The notes: generated by a model not told the origin, from the letters alone. A stretch of DNA of 64,000 nt from an uncultured Kiritimatiellota bacterium (GCA_934643865.1 CAKUCX010000010.1:6586-70585), one strand, 5' to 3'. Counted from the stretch's first letter, positions 43,834 to 52,657 are shown. Made by a program: numbers and translations.

Positions 43834-44670
43834 TCAATCCTTTCTGAGCGCAAACACGCATCCGGCGCCCCGCTCCGCGAAGGCGGCCGGATCGAACGGC
43901 AGGTTCGCGGTCGTCACATAGATCACGCCGCCCGCCACGGTCGCGCTCGAAACCTTCTCGGCCCTGAACGGCGTCGACGCCAGAAGCCGGCCGTCGGCCG
44001 CGCGATGCTCAAGGCGCGAGCCGCCCCATACGGCCACCCAGAGCGTTCCGTCCGCCGGGTCTACGCACATGCCGTCCGGCACGCCGCCGCCGGGGAAGTC
44101 CGAGCAGAGGACGCGCCGGCCGGACGGCCTCTTCGCCACGGGATCGAAGTCGTACGCATAGATGCGCCGCTCGTCGCTGACGACGAAGTAGAACGTCCGC
44201 CCGTCCGGGGAGAGGCCCATGCCGTTCGGCATCCCGTCGGTCGCCGGCTCGACGCAGTCAAACGCCCCGGTCTGCGCGTCGAGCCGCCAGAGTTCCCCCC
44301 GCCGCTCCGGGCGGACAGGGGCGACGCCGCAGAAGTAGACGCCGCCCCCCGCGTCGAACACGTCGTTGAAGCGCGTGTCCCCGCGGCCGGGGAGCGTCCA
44401 TCTCCGCTCCGCCTTGCCGCCGAAGGACGCCTCGTGGACCTCGCACCGCTCCGTGAACAGGAGCAGCTTCCCCTTCTCGCCAAACGTGAACGCACCGATC
44501 TTGCCGAGCTTGGGATCGAACGTCTCGAATGCGCCGGGCGGCGTCCCCGCCTTTTTCCGCAGGACATGCCCCGCCGTGATGTCCACCCAGTAGAGGGCGC
44601 CCTCGGCGGCGTTCCACCGCGGCCCCTCCGAGACGAGCCCGTTCACGGCGGCAAAGATTTCCAGCAGCAT
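43834..44670 (-). CDS. SMP-30/gluconolactonase-type lactonase
   Basis: A 278-residue six-bladed propeller lactonase with no signal peptide. Metal-site motifs are visible: LVSEGPRWNAAEGALYWVD holds the first Glu ligand, TRFNDVFDAGGGVYFC an Asn, and GMPNGMGLSPDGRTFYFVVS together with GVPDGMCVDPADG the Asn/Asp ligands. Such enzymes hydrolyse sugar lactones to aldonic acids after a dehydrogenase step. The neighbours fit: an SDR dehydrogenase ends 3 bp upstream and the KDPG aldolase-KDG kinase starts 1 bp downstream. AAGGAGCG precedes ATG 44670. The specific sugar is unknown; the set would suit an oxidative non-phosphorylated aldose or uronate route. Confidence 0.9.
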   Translation of the reverse strand: MLLEIFAAVNGLVSEGPRWNAAEGALYWVDITAGHVLRKKAGTPPGAFETFDPKLGKIGAFTFGEKGKLLLFTERCEVHEASFGGKAERRWTLPGRGDTRFNDVFDAGGGVYFCGVAPVRPERRGELWRLDAQTGAFDCVEPATDGMPNGMGLSPDGRTFYFVVSDERRIYAYDFDPVAKRPSGRRVLCSDFPGGGVPDGMCVDPADGTLWVAVWGGSRLEHRAADGRLLASTPFRAEKVSSATVAGGVIYVTTANLPFDPAAFAERGAGCVFALRKD

Positions 44671-44673
44671 CCC

Positions 44674-45501
44674 TCAGCGCTCCTTCATGGTGGACGTGTC
44701 GTCCTCGCAGTCGACGGGGTACAGCTGCGCGCATGAGCCGCCGTCCATCAGGAGCCGCGCGCCCTGGAATCCGCGCGCGCCCGGCGAGGCGAGGAACGAG
44801 ACGGCGGCGGCCACGTCCTGCCCGGTCGCCTCGTGGCCCGTCGGCACGTTGCGGTGGCGGCGCGCCTTGATCCCGTCGGAAAGCCACTGCCAGCGCTCCG
44901 ACCAGATGTAGCCCGGCGCGACCATGTTCACGCGGATGCCGAGCGGCCCCAGATCCACGCCGAGCGCCTTCACCATCGTGTCCATGCCGCCCTTGGACGT
45001 CACGTAGGCGAGGCGCTTGCGGCTCACGCGCTCCGACGAGTTCGACCCCACGAACACGACCACGCCGCGCTGGTCCGTGGCCGCGTCGCGCGCCTGCTTC
45101 AGGAAGAAGCGGGTGCAGGCCGCGCGCACGACGCGGAATCCGCCGAGGATGTTGACGTTCAGCACGGAGAGGAACTGCTCGTCCGTCACGTCCAGCGTCT
45201 CGCCGTGGCCGATGCCCAGATTGGCGGCGTTGGAGACGACGACGTCCAGCCGTCCGGCCTCGCGCGCGACCACATCCATCATCGCCTCGACCTGCGCGCG
45301 GTCGCCCACGTCGCAGGCCACCGGCGTGAAGCCTTCGAGCCCGCGCCGCTTCAGTTCGGCGGCGCCCCTCTCGGCGGACGCCGCCGTCGTCCCGCAGAAG
45401 AAGACCCGCGCCCCCTCCCGCAAGAACCGATCCACAATCTCAAGGCCCGTGTTCCGGCTGCCGCCGGTCACCAAGACGACTCTGCCTTCATGCTGCTTCA
45501 T
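44674..45501 (-). CDS. SDR-family sugar dehydrogenase
   Basis: A 275-residue short-chain dehydrogenase/reductase. The cofactor loop reads VTGGSRNTG (a variant of TGxxxGxG), then CDVGD, SNAANLG, the catalytic Ser in VFVGSNSSERVS and the YxxxK pair in YVTSKGG. The C-terminal GARLLMDGG is typical of classical SDRs. A role in oxidising a sugar to its lactone, or a KduD-like step in uronate breakdown, is inferred from the lactonase and KDG kinase-aldolase that follow. Its ATG (45501) overlaps the stop of the upstream beta-helix gene (ATGA), so a secreted polysaccharide-acting protein and a cytoplasmic enzyme are translated from the same message. AAAGGAACG precedes the start. Confidence 0.9.
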   Translation of the reverse strand: MKQHEGRVVLVTGGSRNTGLEIVDRFLREGARVFFCGTTAASAERGAAELKRRGLEGFTPVACDVGDRAQVEAMMDVVAREAGRLDVVVSNAANLGIGHGETLDVTDEQFLSVLNVNILGGFRVVRAACTRFFLKQARDAATDQRGVVVFVGSNSSERVSRKRLAYVTSKGGMDTMVKALGVDLGPLGIRVNMVAPGYIWSERWQWLSDGIKARRHRNVPTGHEATGQDVAAAVSFLASPGARGFQGARLLMDGGSCAQLYPVDCEDDTSTMKER

Positions 45502-47726
45502 TTCTCGTTCCTTTCGCTGTCCCGTGCATCTACGCGCGCGTCCGGCCGTTGTCCCAAGACGCCGTCGGGCTGCCGCCGGACGGCGCCCTGCAGTTCGATC
45601 TCCGCGCAATGCGCGGTCTGGACGGTCTCCGCCGTGCAAAAGGGCCGCCCGTCGCGCACGTTGCCGACGAACTTCACGCCGCGGCAGACGTTCAGCTTCA
45701 CGCCGCGCGGCCCGGCGAAGGCGTTGTCCTTCACCAGCGCATCCTCGACATTCGCCAGCATCAGGGGGCTTTCGTCCGCCTGCGCGACACAGTTGCCCTC
45801 GATGAGCAGCCCTCCCATCGGCGTCGTCACCGCCGGGGGATGGTTCAGCGTCATGAAGGACGACTTGATGCCGCGGTTGACGTTCACGATGCGGTTGCCG
45901 CGGATCACCGCGTTGTACGGCGGCGGGCCTTCCTGGTAATGGAGGAGCCCCGACAGTTCGATGCCGCGGTAGACGTTCACGACCTCGTTGGACTCCACGA
46001 GCGCGTTGGGCGCCTGCACCTGGATCGCCACGCCGCGAATGTTGGCGAAGCGGCTGCCGGAGCAGACGTAGCCGACCCCCCGGTTGTAGGGGATGTAGAA
46101 CTGGTCGGGGAAGGCGGGCGTCTTCAGCGTGCCGAGGTAGATCCTGCGGCGCGTGCGCGCATCGTAGGGGGCGATGCCGAGGGACGTGTAGCTCTTCACC
46201 TCAGGCGGCAGCGGGTCGGCGAACGCCGTGAGCTGCTTCCGGCGTTCGCCCGGCTTGATCCGCACCGACTTGATGCGCGTGTTCGCGTAGTAGCGACCGT
46301 CCAGCGACGAGACCACGACGGCGAAGTCGCCCGGGCGCTCCCACTGCCAGTACGATTCGTGCGCATACTCGCCGGTGGACGCGTCGTGCGCGTAGAAGAT
46401 GCGGCCCTTGTTGTGCGCGTTCGACCCGTCGTCGTTCATGTTCGTGAAGTCGCAGTTGAGCAGGCAGGTCCCCGGCGACGTGAAGTTGCCGTCCGCGTTC
46501 GTCGAGAGGCAGAAGCGCGGATCCCTCTGGAATATCCTGCAGCCGACGAGCGTCGGCTGGCAGGAGGCGCCGAGGGCAAACGCCGCCGAACGGGAATTGC
46601 GCACCCAGACGCGGTCGAACGTGAAGAACGCGCTGTCGACCGCCCGAAGGGCGGCGATCTTGTTGTTCCGGTCGGGGAATACGAAAACCGCGCCGGGCGC
46701 GACCGGCATCGTCCTGGTCGATCCCTGGTCCGGATCGAAATGCATGCGGTAGCGCCCCCCGCCCAAGTCCTCGCACCGGTAGTCATACCAGAGGACCGGG
46801 TTCTTGATCGGCGTGCCGTCGCGGCTGAACTGCATGCAGCTGTTCGGGTAGCCGATGCGCGCGAAGCGCGGGTCGTCCGGCCTCAGCGTCCCCTCGCGGT
46901 GCCGCAGGACAAGGGAGCCGTTCGCCCGGTCCACGCTCTCCACCTCGCCCTCGACGAACGGGTTCTCGCGCCAGTACACCTGCACGCCGCGCAACGTCGC
47001 GTTCGCCCAGCCCCGGAAGTCGATGCCGTCGCCGTCGTAGTCGCCCAGCACGAGATGCGTCGACGCCGCCGATTCGCCACTGACGACACAGTTCTCGACC
47101 TTGGCAAACCGCACGCAGCGCAGCGCGTCGTGGGGGTTGTCGGGGCGCTTCGCCAGCAGGACGTATTCGCCAGGCGGAATCTTGAGGACGCTCGGCAGAC
47201 CTTTCAGCGCGCGGATCCTGGCAAAGGCCGCCTGGAAGGCCGGCTCGTCGTCCGTCACGCCGTCTCCCCTCGCCCCGAAGTCCTTCACGTCGAAGACCTG
47301 CGGGCAGGCCCCCGGCGCCTCGGGATAGCGCGCCCAGCATTCACGTTCGCGGTCGAAGTAGCGGACGAACGCCTGCAGGCAGGCTTCGCCGGATTCCGCG
47401 CTGCACAGGCTTGAGACCGTCCCCTTCGCGCATTCGCCGCGCACGTATGCGCACAGCCGCCTCGCCATCGCGAAACGCTTCGCGATCCGCACGAACTGGA
47501 AGGTCCCCTCCGCGCCGGCGAACGCCGCCCTGACGGCCACCTCCTGCTCCGCCAGCCGCCGTTCGCCAGCCTCGACCCGCCGCGGCACCTGAGCCGCCAG
47601 CTCGGCCCTCCGCGCCGGCGTCAGCGCCGTCTCGACATAGGCCGGCAGCGGCGCCGCGTCGTAGACCGGGCGCCCGCTCGCCCCGACGGTTGCCACCGCC
47701 GCCATCAACAAGCACGATCCGACCAT
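45498..47726 (-). CDS. Secreted pectate-lyase-superfamily beta-helix protein
   Basis: A 742-residue exported protein. Signal peptide MVGSCLLMAAVATVGASG. Residues about 25-140 are helical with several Cys. From about 145 a pectate-lyase-3/GH28-like beta-helix starts with the classic opening FDVKDFGARGDGVTDDEPAF, followed by coils such as NATLRGVQVYWREN, SAFFTFDRVWVRNS and FANIRGVAIQVQAP. It is a likely polysaccharide lyase or hydrolase acting outside the cytoplasm; catalytic residues could not be fixed from sequence. It lacks the shared tail and ends in a polar Arg/Asp-rich segment. It lies 42 bp behind the glycosidase gene and overlaps the SDR gene by 4 bp. Confidence 0.88.
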   Translation of the reverse strand: MVGSCLLMAAVATVGASGRPVYDAAPLPAYVETALTPARRAELAAQVPRRVEAGERRLAEQEVAVRAAFAGAEGTFQFVRIAKRFAMARRLCAYVRGECAKGTVSSLCSAESGEACLQAFVRYFDRERECWARYPEAPGACPQVFDVKDFGARGDGVTDDEPAFQAAFARIRALKGLPSVLKIPPGEYVLLAKRPDNPHDALRCVRFAKVENCVVSGESAASTHLVLGDYDGDGIDFRGWANATLRGVQVYWRENPFVEGEVESVDRANGSLVLRHREGTLRPDDPRFARIGYPNSCMQFSRDGTPIKNPVLWYDYRCEDLGGGRYRMHFDPDQGSTRTMPVAPGAVFVFPDRNNKIAALRAVDSAFFTFDRVWVRNSRSAAFALGASCQPTLVGCRIFQRDPRFCLSTNADGNFTSPGTCLLNCDFTNMNDDGSNAHNKGRIFYAHDASTGEYAHESYWQWERPGDFAVVVSSLDGRYYANTRIKSVRIKPGERRKQLTAFADPLPPEVKSYTSLGIAPYDARTRRRIYLGTLKTPAFPDQFYIPYNRGVGYVCSGSRFANIRGVAIQVQAPNALVESNEVVNVYRGIELSGLLHYQEGPPPYNAVIRGNRIVNVNRGIKSSFMTLNHPPAVTTPMGGLLIEGNCVAQADESPLMLANVEDALVKDNAFAGPRGVKLNVCRGVKFVGNVRDGRPFCTAETVQTAHCAEIELQGAVRRQPDGVLGQRPDARVDARDSERNEK

Positions 47727-47768
47727 TCCATCATCCCTCGTCCGGCGCGGACGCCAAGCGCGCCGCGC

Positions 47769-49490
47769 CTATTTCCCTTCGTTGCCCCATTGATCCACGC
47801 TCTTCACGGAGAAGCGGCGCGCGTCCTCGGGCTTCACGCCGGCGACGGGGAGCGACGTCGCCACCGTCGAGGCGATCTGCTTCCCGCCCCTGTATACGCG
47901 GTAGTAGCGGTGCGCGGGCTCCGTGCTTGCCGCCCAGACGAGCTTCCCGCCCGCGATGCGGACGTTCGCAACGGCCGCCGGCGCGCGGTCTTCGTAGTCT
48001 GTCGTGAGGAAGGTGGCCGACTTCGCCGGAAGCGGCACGCTGAACGCGCCCTGCCGCGCCTCCACCGTGCCGGACATCGGCTGGAGGTCGTTGAACGGGC
48101 TGTACGGCACGTGCGCGGCCTCGTACACGTAGCGGCGCAGGGGCTGGTGGAGCGCCGGCGTGCCGTCCACGCGCGTTTTCCAGGACGAGAAGTCCACCTC
48201 GGCCGTCTTGGCGGGGCCGCGGTTGATGAGGACGATGGACACGGACCGGTCGGGATTGATCACGGCGCCGCCGCGCAGCATCGGGTCGGCGAAGGTGCAG
48301 GGCAGCACCGTCGCGTTCTTGCGGAAGAGCTTCACGAGCCACCCCATCGCGTACAGCTCGGCGTACGACGCGTAGTCCTTGTCCGTCGAGGACCAGCGGA
48401 ACACGCCGCACTTGTTGTACTTCGTGTCCATGCGGTAGCCGCACTTCCCGGCCTCGTACGCGGCGCGCTCGGCGGGCGTGTCGCCGTCCTCGATCACGAA
48501 CGGGTCGGGGTAGTCCACGAAGCTCCAGTCCACGCACGCCGCCGCGCCCTGGTTCATGGCCGCGATGCCGATCTCGCACTTTGCGAGCACGCTCTCCTCC
48601 TTCGTCTCGGGCTGGCGGAGGTGGTAGCTCACGTCGTCCACCATCACGCCCCTCTTCCCCCACGTCGGGTGGAAGCCGAACTCGCCGAGGATGTAGCGCT
48701 TGGCCTTGCAGGAGAGCGCGCGCTGCACGAGGTTCGAGAAATAGGCGTTGTACTCGTTCCAGAGGCCAAGGTCCGTCGTCTTGTGCCCGGACACGTACCA
48801 GTGCGTGCAGTACGCGCCCACGTAGTCGTCCATGTTGGCCTTGATCCAGTCGAGGAAGGGCAGCACGCTGTTCGGGTCCCTGCCGGCGGCCGACTGGTCC
48901 GAGGCGAGCAGGCGGATGTCGAGCCCGTGGCGGCGGAACGCGTAAAAGAGCGCCACGTTGAACCTCTTGAAGATCTCCGCCTTGTCGGGGCTCACGAACC
49001 AGCTCCAATTGTCGCCGCACATCAGCTCGTTCGTGAGGCAGTAGTAGCGGATCTTGCGGCACTTGCGCACGTTGATCAGATAGTCGAGGTTCTTCGCGAC
49101 CTTCTCGGCGTAGGCGTCCGCGTCGATGGTGTCGGCGAACGCCGGCATCGCGCACGGCACGGCGTAGAGCGTGGTGCCGGCCTTGCGGAAGGTGAGGTCG
49201 TAGTAGTCGGCGAAGCGGTCAAGCTGCTCCTTCGACTCGTCGGCGAAACCGGTGTAGACGCGGCCGAAGGTCGGCGACAGCTCGGCGAACGTCTTCAGCA
49301 CGCGCTGGTCGCGGAAGTCGTCCGGCATGAGCGCGAGGAAGTTCGCCTCGGAGTTCTGGAATCCGAACCCGTTGAAAAGCCAGCGGAAGTAGGGCTTTTC
49401 GATCGTCACGTCCGCCGCCCCGAGCGAGGCGCCCGCCAGGAGCATCCCCGCCGACAACGACAGGATCTTCTTCATGTCCATCTTGCTCAT
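47769..49490 (-). CDS. Secreted clan GH-A glycoside hydrolase with C-terminal Fn3-like domain
   Basis: A 573-residue exported glycosidase. Signal peptide KKILSLSAGMLLAGASLGAA. Residues about 25-350 form a TIM barrel with the acid/base pair N-E in YYCLTNELMCGDNWSW and the nucleophile Glu in YILGEFGFHP, the two-Glu layout of clan GH-A (families such as GH39, GH30 and GH5). A beta-sandwich (AVINPDRSVSIVLINRG) and a fibronectin-III-like end (YRVYRGGKQIASTVATSL) follow. Exact family and substrate are uncertain. ATG 49490 has GAAAGGAC close by; an internal ATG at 49481 is possible. It lies between SUMF1-like protein C and the beta-helix protein in the operon controlled from 51242-51308. Confidence 0.87.
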   Translation of the reverse strand: MSKMDMKKILSLSAGMLLAGASLGAADVTIEKPYFRWLFNGFGFQNSEANFLALMPDDFRDQRVLKTFAELSPTFGRVYTGFADESKEQLDRFADYYDLTFRKAGTTLYAVPCAMPAFADTIDADAYAEKVAKNLDYLINVRKCRKIRYYCLTNELMCGDNWSWFVSPDKAEIFKRFNVALFYAFRRHGLDIRLLASDQSAAGRDPNSVLPFLDWIKANMDDYVGAYCTHWYVSGHKTTDLGLWNEYNAYFSNLVQRALSCKAKRYILGEFGFHPTWGKRGVMVDDVSYHLRQPETKEESVLAKCEIGIAAMNQGAAACVDWSFVDYPDPFVIEDGDTPAERAAYEAGKCGYRMDTKYNKCGVFRWSSTDKDYASYAELYAMGWLVKLFRKNATVLPCTFADPMLRGGAVINPDRSVSIVLINRGPAKTAEVDFSSWKTRVDGTPALHQPLRRYVYEAAHVPYSPFNDLQPMSGTVEARQGAFSVPLPAKSATFLTTDYEDRAPAAVANVRIAGGKLVWAASTEPAHRYYRVYRGGKQIASTVATSLPVAGVKPEDARRFSVKSVDQWGNEGK

Positions 49491-49543
49491 CGTCCTTTCT
49501 CGTGTTGTTCTTTGACTGTTCCGGATTGCCGCCGCGCCGCCCT

Positions 49544-50953
49544 CTATTTCTCGGCATGCGCCGGGAGCCAGAGGCGGAAGCCGTTCGAGTTCTTGCACAG
49601 CGTGCCAGACGTGTCGCCTGAGAAGCTGTCGTTGTGGACGGACGCGCAGCTGATTCCTTTGCGCGCCGCCGAACGGCACAGCTCGGCCGGCGAATCGAAC
49701 GTGCCGCCGCGCGAGACGCGCCGCGCGTTTCTGTCATTGATCGGGGCCGTCGGACCGGGGGGATCGACCGCGGCCACGCCGGAGTTCTCCGCGTCGGCAT
49801 AGAAATCAAGGCACAGCTCCAAGATGTTCCCCGTCATGTCGCAGAGGCCGTATCCGTTCGGCTTCTTGAGCCCGACCGGATGCGGCACGCAGCAGTTGTG
49901 CGTGGCGTTTGAAGAGTTGAAGAGGTGCCAGGCGATGTCGTCCAGCTCGCCGTAACGCGATTCGTAGGCCGTGGCACCGCCGCGGCAGGCGAACTCCCAC
50001 TGGGCGTCGGTCGGCAAGTCGAATTCGAACCCGGTGCTGTCGCGCCAGGCGCGCAGGTAGGGCGTGTAGGTTCCCCCGCTTCTTTCGCATTTCGGAGATC
50101 CGGCCGCGTCGATTTCGCGCCCGTCGCGCGGCCAGTACTTGATGTGTGCGGAGCAGTTGGCGTCGCACCCCTTTGCATTGTCATGCATCCAGCTGCGGAG
50201 CGAGACGAACTGCGCCGGCGCAAGCGGCATGTCGTCTGTCCGGTAGTCGGCGTATGCGGGATGCTGCCACATGCCGAACGAGAAGCTTCCGACCGCATGG
50301 ACATGCTGGCGGTATGTGACGGGATAGACGCCGAGGTAGAAGTCTTCGGTCAGGCGGACGTAGTGGGCCTTCTCGAAATTTCCGTACACTGTGCCGTCTC
50401 CGCCCAGCCGGCCGGAACGGCCGACCTCCATTTCCGGCGAGCCCATGCGCCATTCGGCGTTGGCGGCGGGGATCTTCCGCATGACAAGGTGCGAGGTCTT
50501 GTAGCGCGCGTGCGACACCCCGCCCGGCACGTCGTCGGCCGTGAGATAGTAGCGCGCGGCTTCGTTCCTGTTCGTGAGCGAGAGGACGAGGTAGTCCGGC
50601 GGGCAGTTCGTCGCCCATGCGCGGACCGCCACCGACACGTCCTTGTCCGCAACCGAGGCAAGCGGGCCCGTCGTCTGCAGGACGGCCTTGTGGACGCCTG
50701 GCTGGACGAGGCGGTTGACGTCGCCGGTCACGCAAAGCCGCGCCGCCGCGCCGGCGGACGCCCCGCCGACGAGTACGTCAATGGTGACGACCGCAGGCTC
50801 CCCGGAAAGCGAATAGGAGATGGCCGCATGCGGCATCCCCTTTTTCCGCGTCACGGTCGTGCCCGCGTCAATCTGCGGAGCCGCCTGCGCGCGCTCCCAG
50901 CCTACGGCGAGCAGGACGGCGAAAAGCGCGAGGGGGAAGGCTGTCGTTCGCAT
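49544..50953 (-). CDS. Secreted SUMF1-like (FGE-sulfatase domain) protein C
   Basis: A 469-residue paralogue of proteins A and B. Signal peptide RTTAFPLALFAVLLAVGWE with a cleavage site near AQAA. The shared beta module is clear (AAISYSLSGEPAVVTIDV, GDVNRLVQPG, CPPDYLVLSL, YKTSHLVMRKIPAANAEWRM). The SUMF1-like domain then shows DFYLGVYPVTYRQH, FDLPTDAQWEFACRGG, YGLCDMTGNILELCLDFY and RRVSRGGTFDSPAELCR. At the two FGE cysteine positions it has Ser and Cys, so at most one ligand remains. ATG 50953 starts the signal peptide and lies 20 bp after the microprotein stop. It is the second gene of the minus-strand operon. Confidence 0.86.
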   Translation of the reverse strand: MRTTAFPLALFAVLLAVGWERAQAAPQIDAGTTVTRKKGMPHAAISYSLSGEPAVVTIDVLVGGASAGAAARLCVTGDVNRLVQPGVHKAVLQTTGPLASVADKDVSVAVRAWATNCPPDYLVLSLTNRNEAARYYLTADDVPGGVSHARYKTSHLVMRKIPAANAEWRMGSPEMEVGRSGRLGGDGTVYGNFEKAHYVRLTEDFYLGVYPVTYRQHVHAVGSFSFGMWQHPAYADYRTDDMPLAPAQFVSLRSWMHDNAKGCDANCSAHIKYWPRDGREIDAAGSPKCERSGGTYTPYLRAWRDSTGFEFDLPTDAQWEFACRGGATAYESRYGELDDIAWHLFNSSNATHNCCVPHPVGLKKPNGYGLCDMTGNILELCLDFYADAENSGVAAVDPPGPTAPINDRNARRVSRGGTFDSPAELCRSAARKGISCASVHNDSFSGDTSGTLCKNSNGFRLWLPAHAEK

Positions 50954-50973
50954 CGTTCCGTTCCTTTCCGCGC

Positions 50974-51210
50974 TCAGCGAAAGATCAGCACCATGCCCAA
51001 TGTCTTGATGCCATGGCACACGCCCTCCACAAAAGAAGGATGCGCGAGGGCAGCGGCGCTTGAACCGCATGCTTCTGCCGGCGCGACGATCTTCGCCGGG
51101 CGGGCTGAGGCATCGAACTGCCACGGATGGTCCGTTTCCGCGCCTGCGCGCGCCGAGAGCAGCATCGCGGCCGCGCCGAGCGCGCAAGAGATCTTTTGTT
51201 TGCCTGTCAT
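50974..51210 (-). CDS. 78-residue secreted microprotein ending in the shared tail
   Basis: Signal peptide KISCALGAAAMLLSARAGA with cleavage near residue 22, a mature part of about 55 residues with two Cys and no recognised domain, and the end KTLGMVLIFR, fitting the shared tail. The start at 51210 has an excellent ribosome binding site (AGGAGG, 7 bp spacing) and a consensus-like promoter upstream (51242-51270). It is first in the operon, 20 bp ahead of SUMF1-like protein C, and mirrors the pair at 30907-32473. The two microproteins have little in common except signal peptide, size, tail and neighbour. The strong expression signals argue it is a real gene. Function unknown. Confidence 0.78.
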   Translation of the reverse strand: MTGKQKISCALGAAAMLLSARAGAETDHPWQFDASARPAKIVAPAEACGSSAAALAHPSFVEGVCHGIKTLGMVLIFR

Positions 51211-51241
51211 GACCGAACCTCCTTTTGCCGGAGACGCGCCC

Positions 51242-51270
51242 ATTATAATTCCTTCCCGTCGGCGCGACAA
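51242..51270 (-). promoter_or_regulatory. Promoter of the 51210-to-41036 operon
   Basis: Minus strand: TTGTCG (51265-51270), 17-bp spacer, TATAAT (51242-51247). Confidence 0.8.
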
Positions 51271-51278
51271 GCGGAATG

Positions 51279-51308
51279 CAATTGCGATCGCGCACAAGAA
51301 ACAATTGC
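51279..51308. promoter_or_regulatory. Likely regulator-binding site: two CAATTGC boxes
   Basis: CAATTGC at 51279-51285 and 51302-51308, 23 bp apart, just upstream of the operon -35 and between it and the divergent regulator gene. The same box recurs at 62106-62112 beside the second XylR-type regulator. Confidence 0.45.
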
Positions 51309-51336
51309 CATCCGGCACGAATCCGCGTTTTCGCCC

Positions 51337-51365
51337 TTGTCAAGCGGCCCATGATTCGGCATACT
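51337..51365 (+). promoter_or_regulatory. Promoter of the XylR-type regulator at 51372
   Basis: TTGTCA (51337-51342), 17-bp spacer, CATACT (51360-51365). The expected start of transcription coincides with the ATG at 51372, implying a leaderless mRNA. Confidence 0.7.
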
Positions 51366-51371
51366 GTCGCC

Positions 51372-52601
51372 ATGGCAAAGAACAGGAGCGGTAAGAAGGC
51401 CGACGGGGCCGGGAAGACGCGGCCGCGAAAGGTGATCGCGGCGTTTCGCCTGAACGGAGCCGTGGGGCGCCATGCGCTCGAAGGCGTGTTTCGCCATCTC
51501 GGCGGCAGCGGCGACTGGGATCTCCGCCTCGCTCAAAGCGCGGCGGAACTGGCGGAAGAAGCGTCCGAGGCGCAGGCGGGGCGCGGCGCGGACGGCTTTC
51601 TCGTGACGGCGCCGTTCGTTACCGACGACGTGCTGGCGGCCTTGGCCGCCGCCGACGTCCCCGTGGCGTTTCTGGACGTGCCGCCTTTCCGGTTCCCGGG
51701 GCGACGCGCGAACGTCGTCTTCGTGCGGAACGACGACGGCGGAATCGGCCTTTTGGCGGCCAAGTACCTGTCGTCGCTCGGAAATTTCCGTTCGTACGCC
51801 TTTGTGCCGACCGTCCAGCGGCGCGACTGGTGCGACCGCCGGGAGCAGGCCTTTCGCGTGGGGCTCGGGCGCAAGGGATGTCCGTGCGCCACGTTTCCCG
51901 TCGGCGACGGCGCGGATGCGGCGCGCGACCGCCGCGAGCTGACGGCATGGCTCACGGCCCTCCCCAAGCCGGCAGCCGTCTTTTCGGCGTTTGACGAACG
52001 GGCGCTCCAGGTCCTGGAGTGCTGCCATGACGCGCGCATCGACGTGCCGGGCCAACTGGCCTTGCTGGGGGTTGACAACGACGAGCTGCTGTGCGAGAAC
52101 ACGACGCCCCCCCTCACCAGCATCGCGTCCGACAACGAGCTGGCCGGGAGAGTCGCCGCAGCCGCGCTCGACCGCCTGATGCGCGGGAAAGGCCGTTCTG
52201 CGAAGACGCCCGAAACCGTCATCTACCGCCACAGGGGCGTTGTCGAGCGCGGTTCGGCGGAACCTGTCGCCCCGGCCGGCCACCTCATCCGCCGGGCGCT
52301 GTCGTTCATCCGCCGCAACGCGACGCACGACATCCGCGTCCCGGACGTCATCTCCTACCTGGGCGTGTCGCGCCGCCTGGCGGACAAGCGCTTCCGCGAA
52401 TACCACGGCGAGACCATCCTCCAGACGATCACCCGCATCCGTCTCGACGAGGTCAAGCGCCGCCTTCGCGCGACGCGCACGTCGATCAAGTCGATCTCCT
52501 CGGCCTGCGGCTTCCCGGACGCCAACTACCTCAAGATCCTGTTCCGCCGGCATGTCGGCATGTCCATGCGCGCCTTTCGGGGACAAGGCGACGCCAGCTG
52601 A
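51372..52601 (+). CDS. XylR-type transcriptional regulator (sugar-binding + AraC domains)
   Basis: A 409-residue regulator. A basic N-terminal tail (AKNRSGKKADG) precedes a LacI/periplasmic-binding-protein-like sensor (FPGRRANVVFVRNDDGGIG, DERALQVLECCHDARIDVPG, LALLGVDNDELLCE). The last 100 or so residues are an AraC helix-turn-helix pair (VISYLGVSRRLADKRFREYH, ISSACGFPDANYLKILFRRH). E. coli XylR has the same architecture and activates transcription when it binds a sugar. It is divergent from the secreted-protein/sugar-acid operon and probably controls it through the CAATTGC boxes. The start is 51372; an in-frame ATG at 51351 overlaps the promoter spacer. There is no Shine-Dalgarno, fitting a leaderless message. 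Confidence 0.92.
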   Translation: MAKNRSGKKADGAGKTRPRKVIAAFRLNGAVGRHALEGVFRHLGGSGDWDLRLAQSAAELAEEASEAQAGRGADGFLVTAPFVTDDVLAALAAADVPVAFLDVPPFRFPGRRANVVFVRNDDGGIGLLAAKYLSSLGNFRSYAFVPTVQRRDWCDRREQAFRVGLGRKGCPCATFPVGDGADAARDRRELTAWLTALPKPAAVFSAFDERALQVLECCHDARIDVPGQLALLGVDNDELLCENTTPPLTSIASDNELAGRVAAAALDRLMRGKGRSAKTPETVIYRHRGVVERGSAEPVAPAGHLIRRALSFIRRNATHDIRVPDVISYLGVSRRLADKRFREYHGETILQTITRIRLDEVKRRLRATRTSIKSISSACGFPDANYLKILFRRHVGMSMRAFRGQGDAS

Positions 52602-52608
52602 ATCCTGA

Positions 52609-52625
52609 CGCCGTCCGACACGGCG
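52609..52625. terminator. Weak hairpin between convergent genes
   Basis: CGCCGT (52609-52614), loop CCGAC, ACGGCG (52620-52625), between the regulator end and the DUF1080 gene end; no T-tract. Confidence 0.3.
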
Positions 52626-52657
52626 GGCCTTCCCATCCCCCGTCGCGGCGGCGCGCG

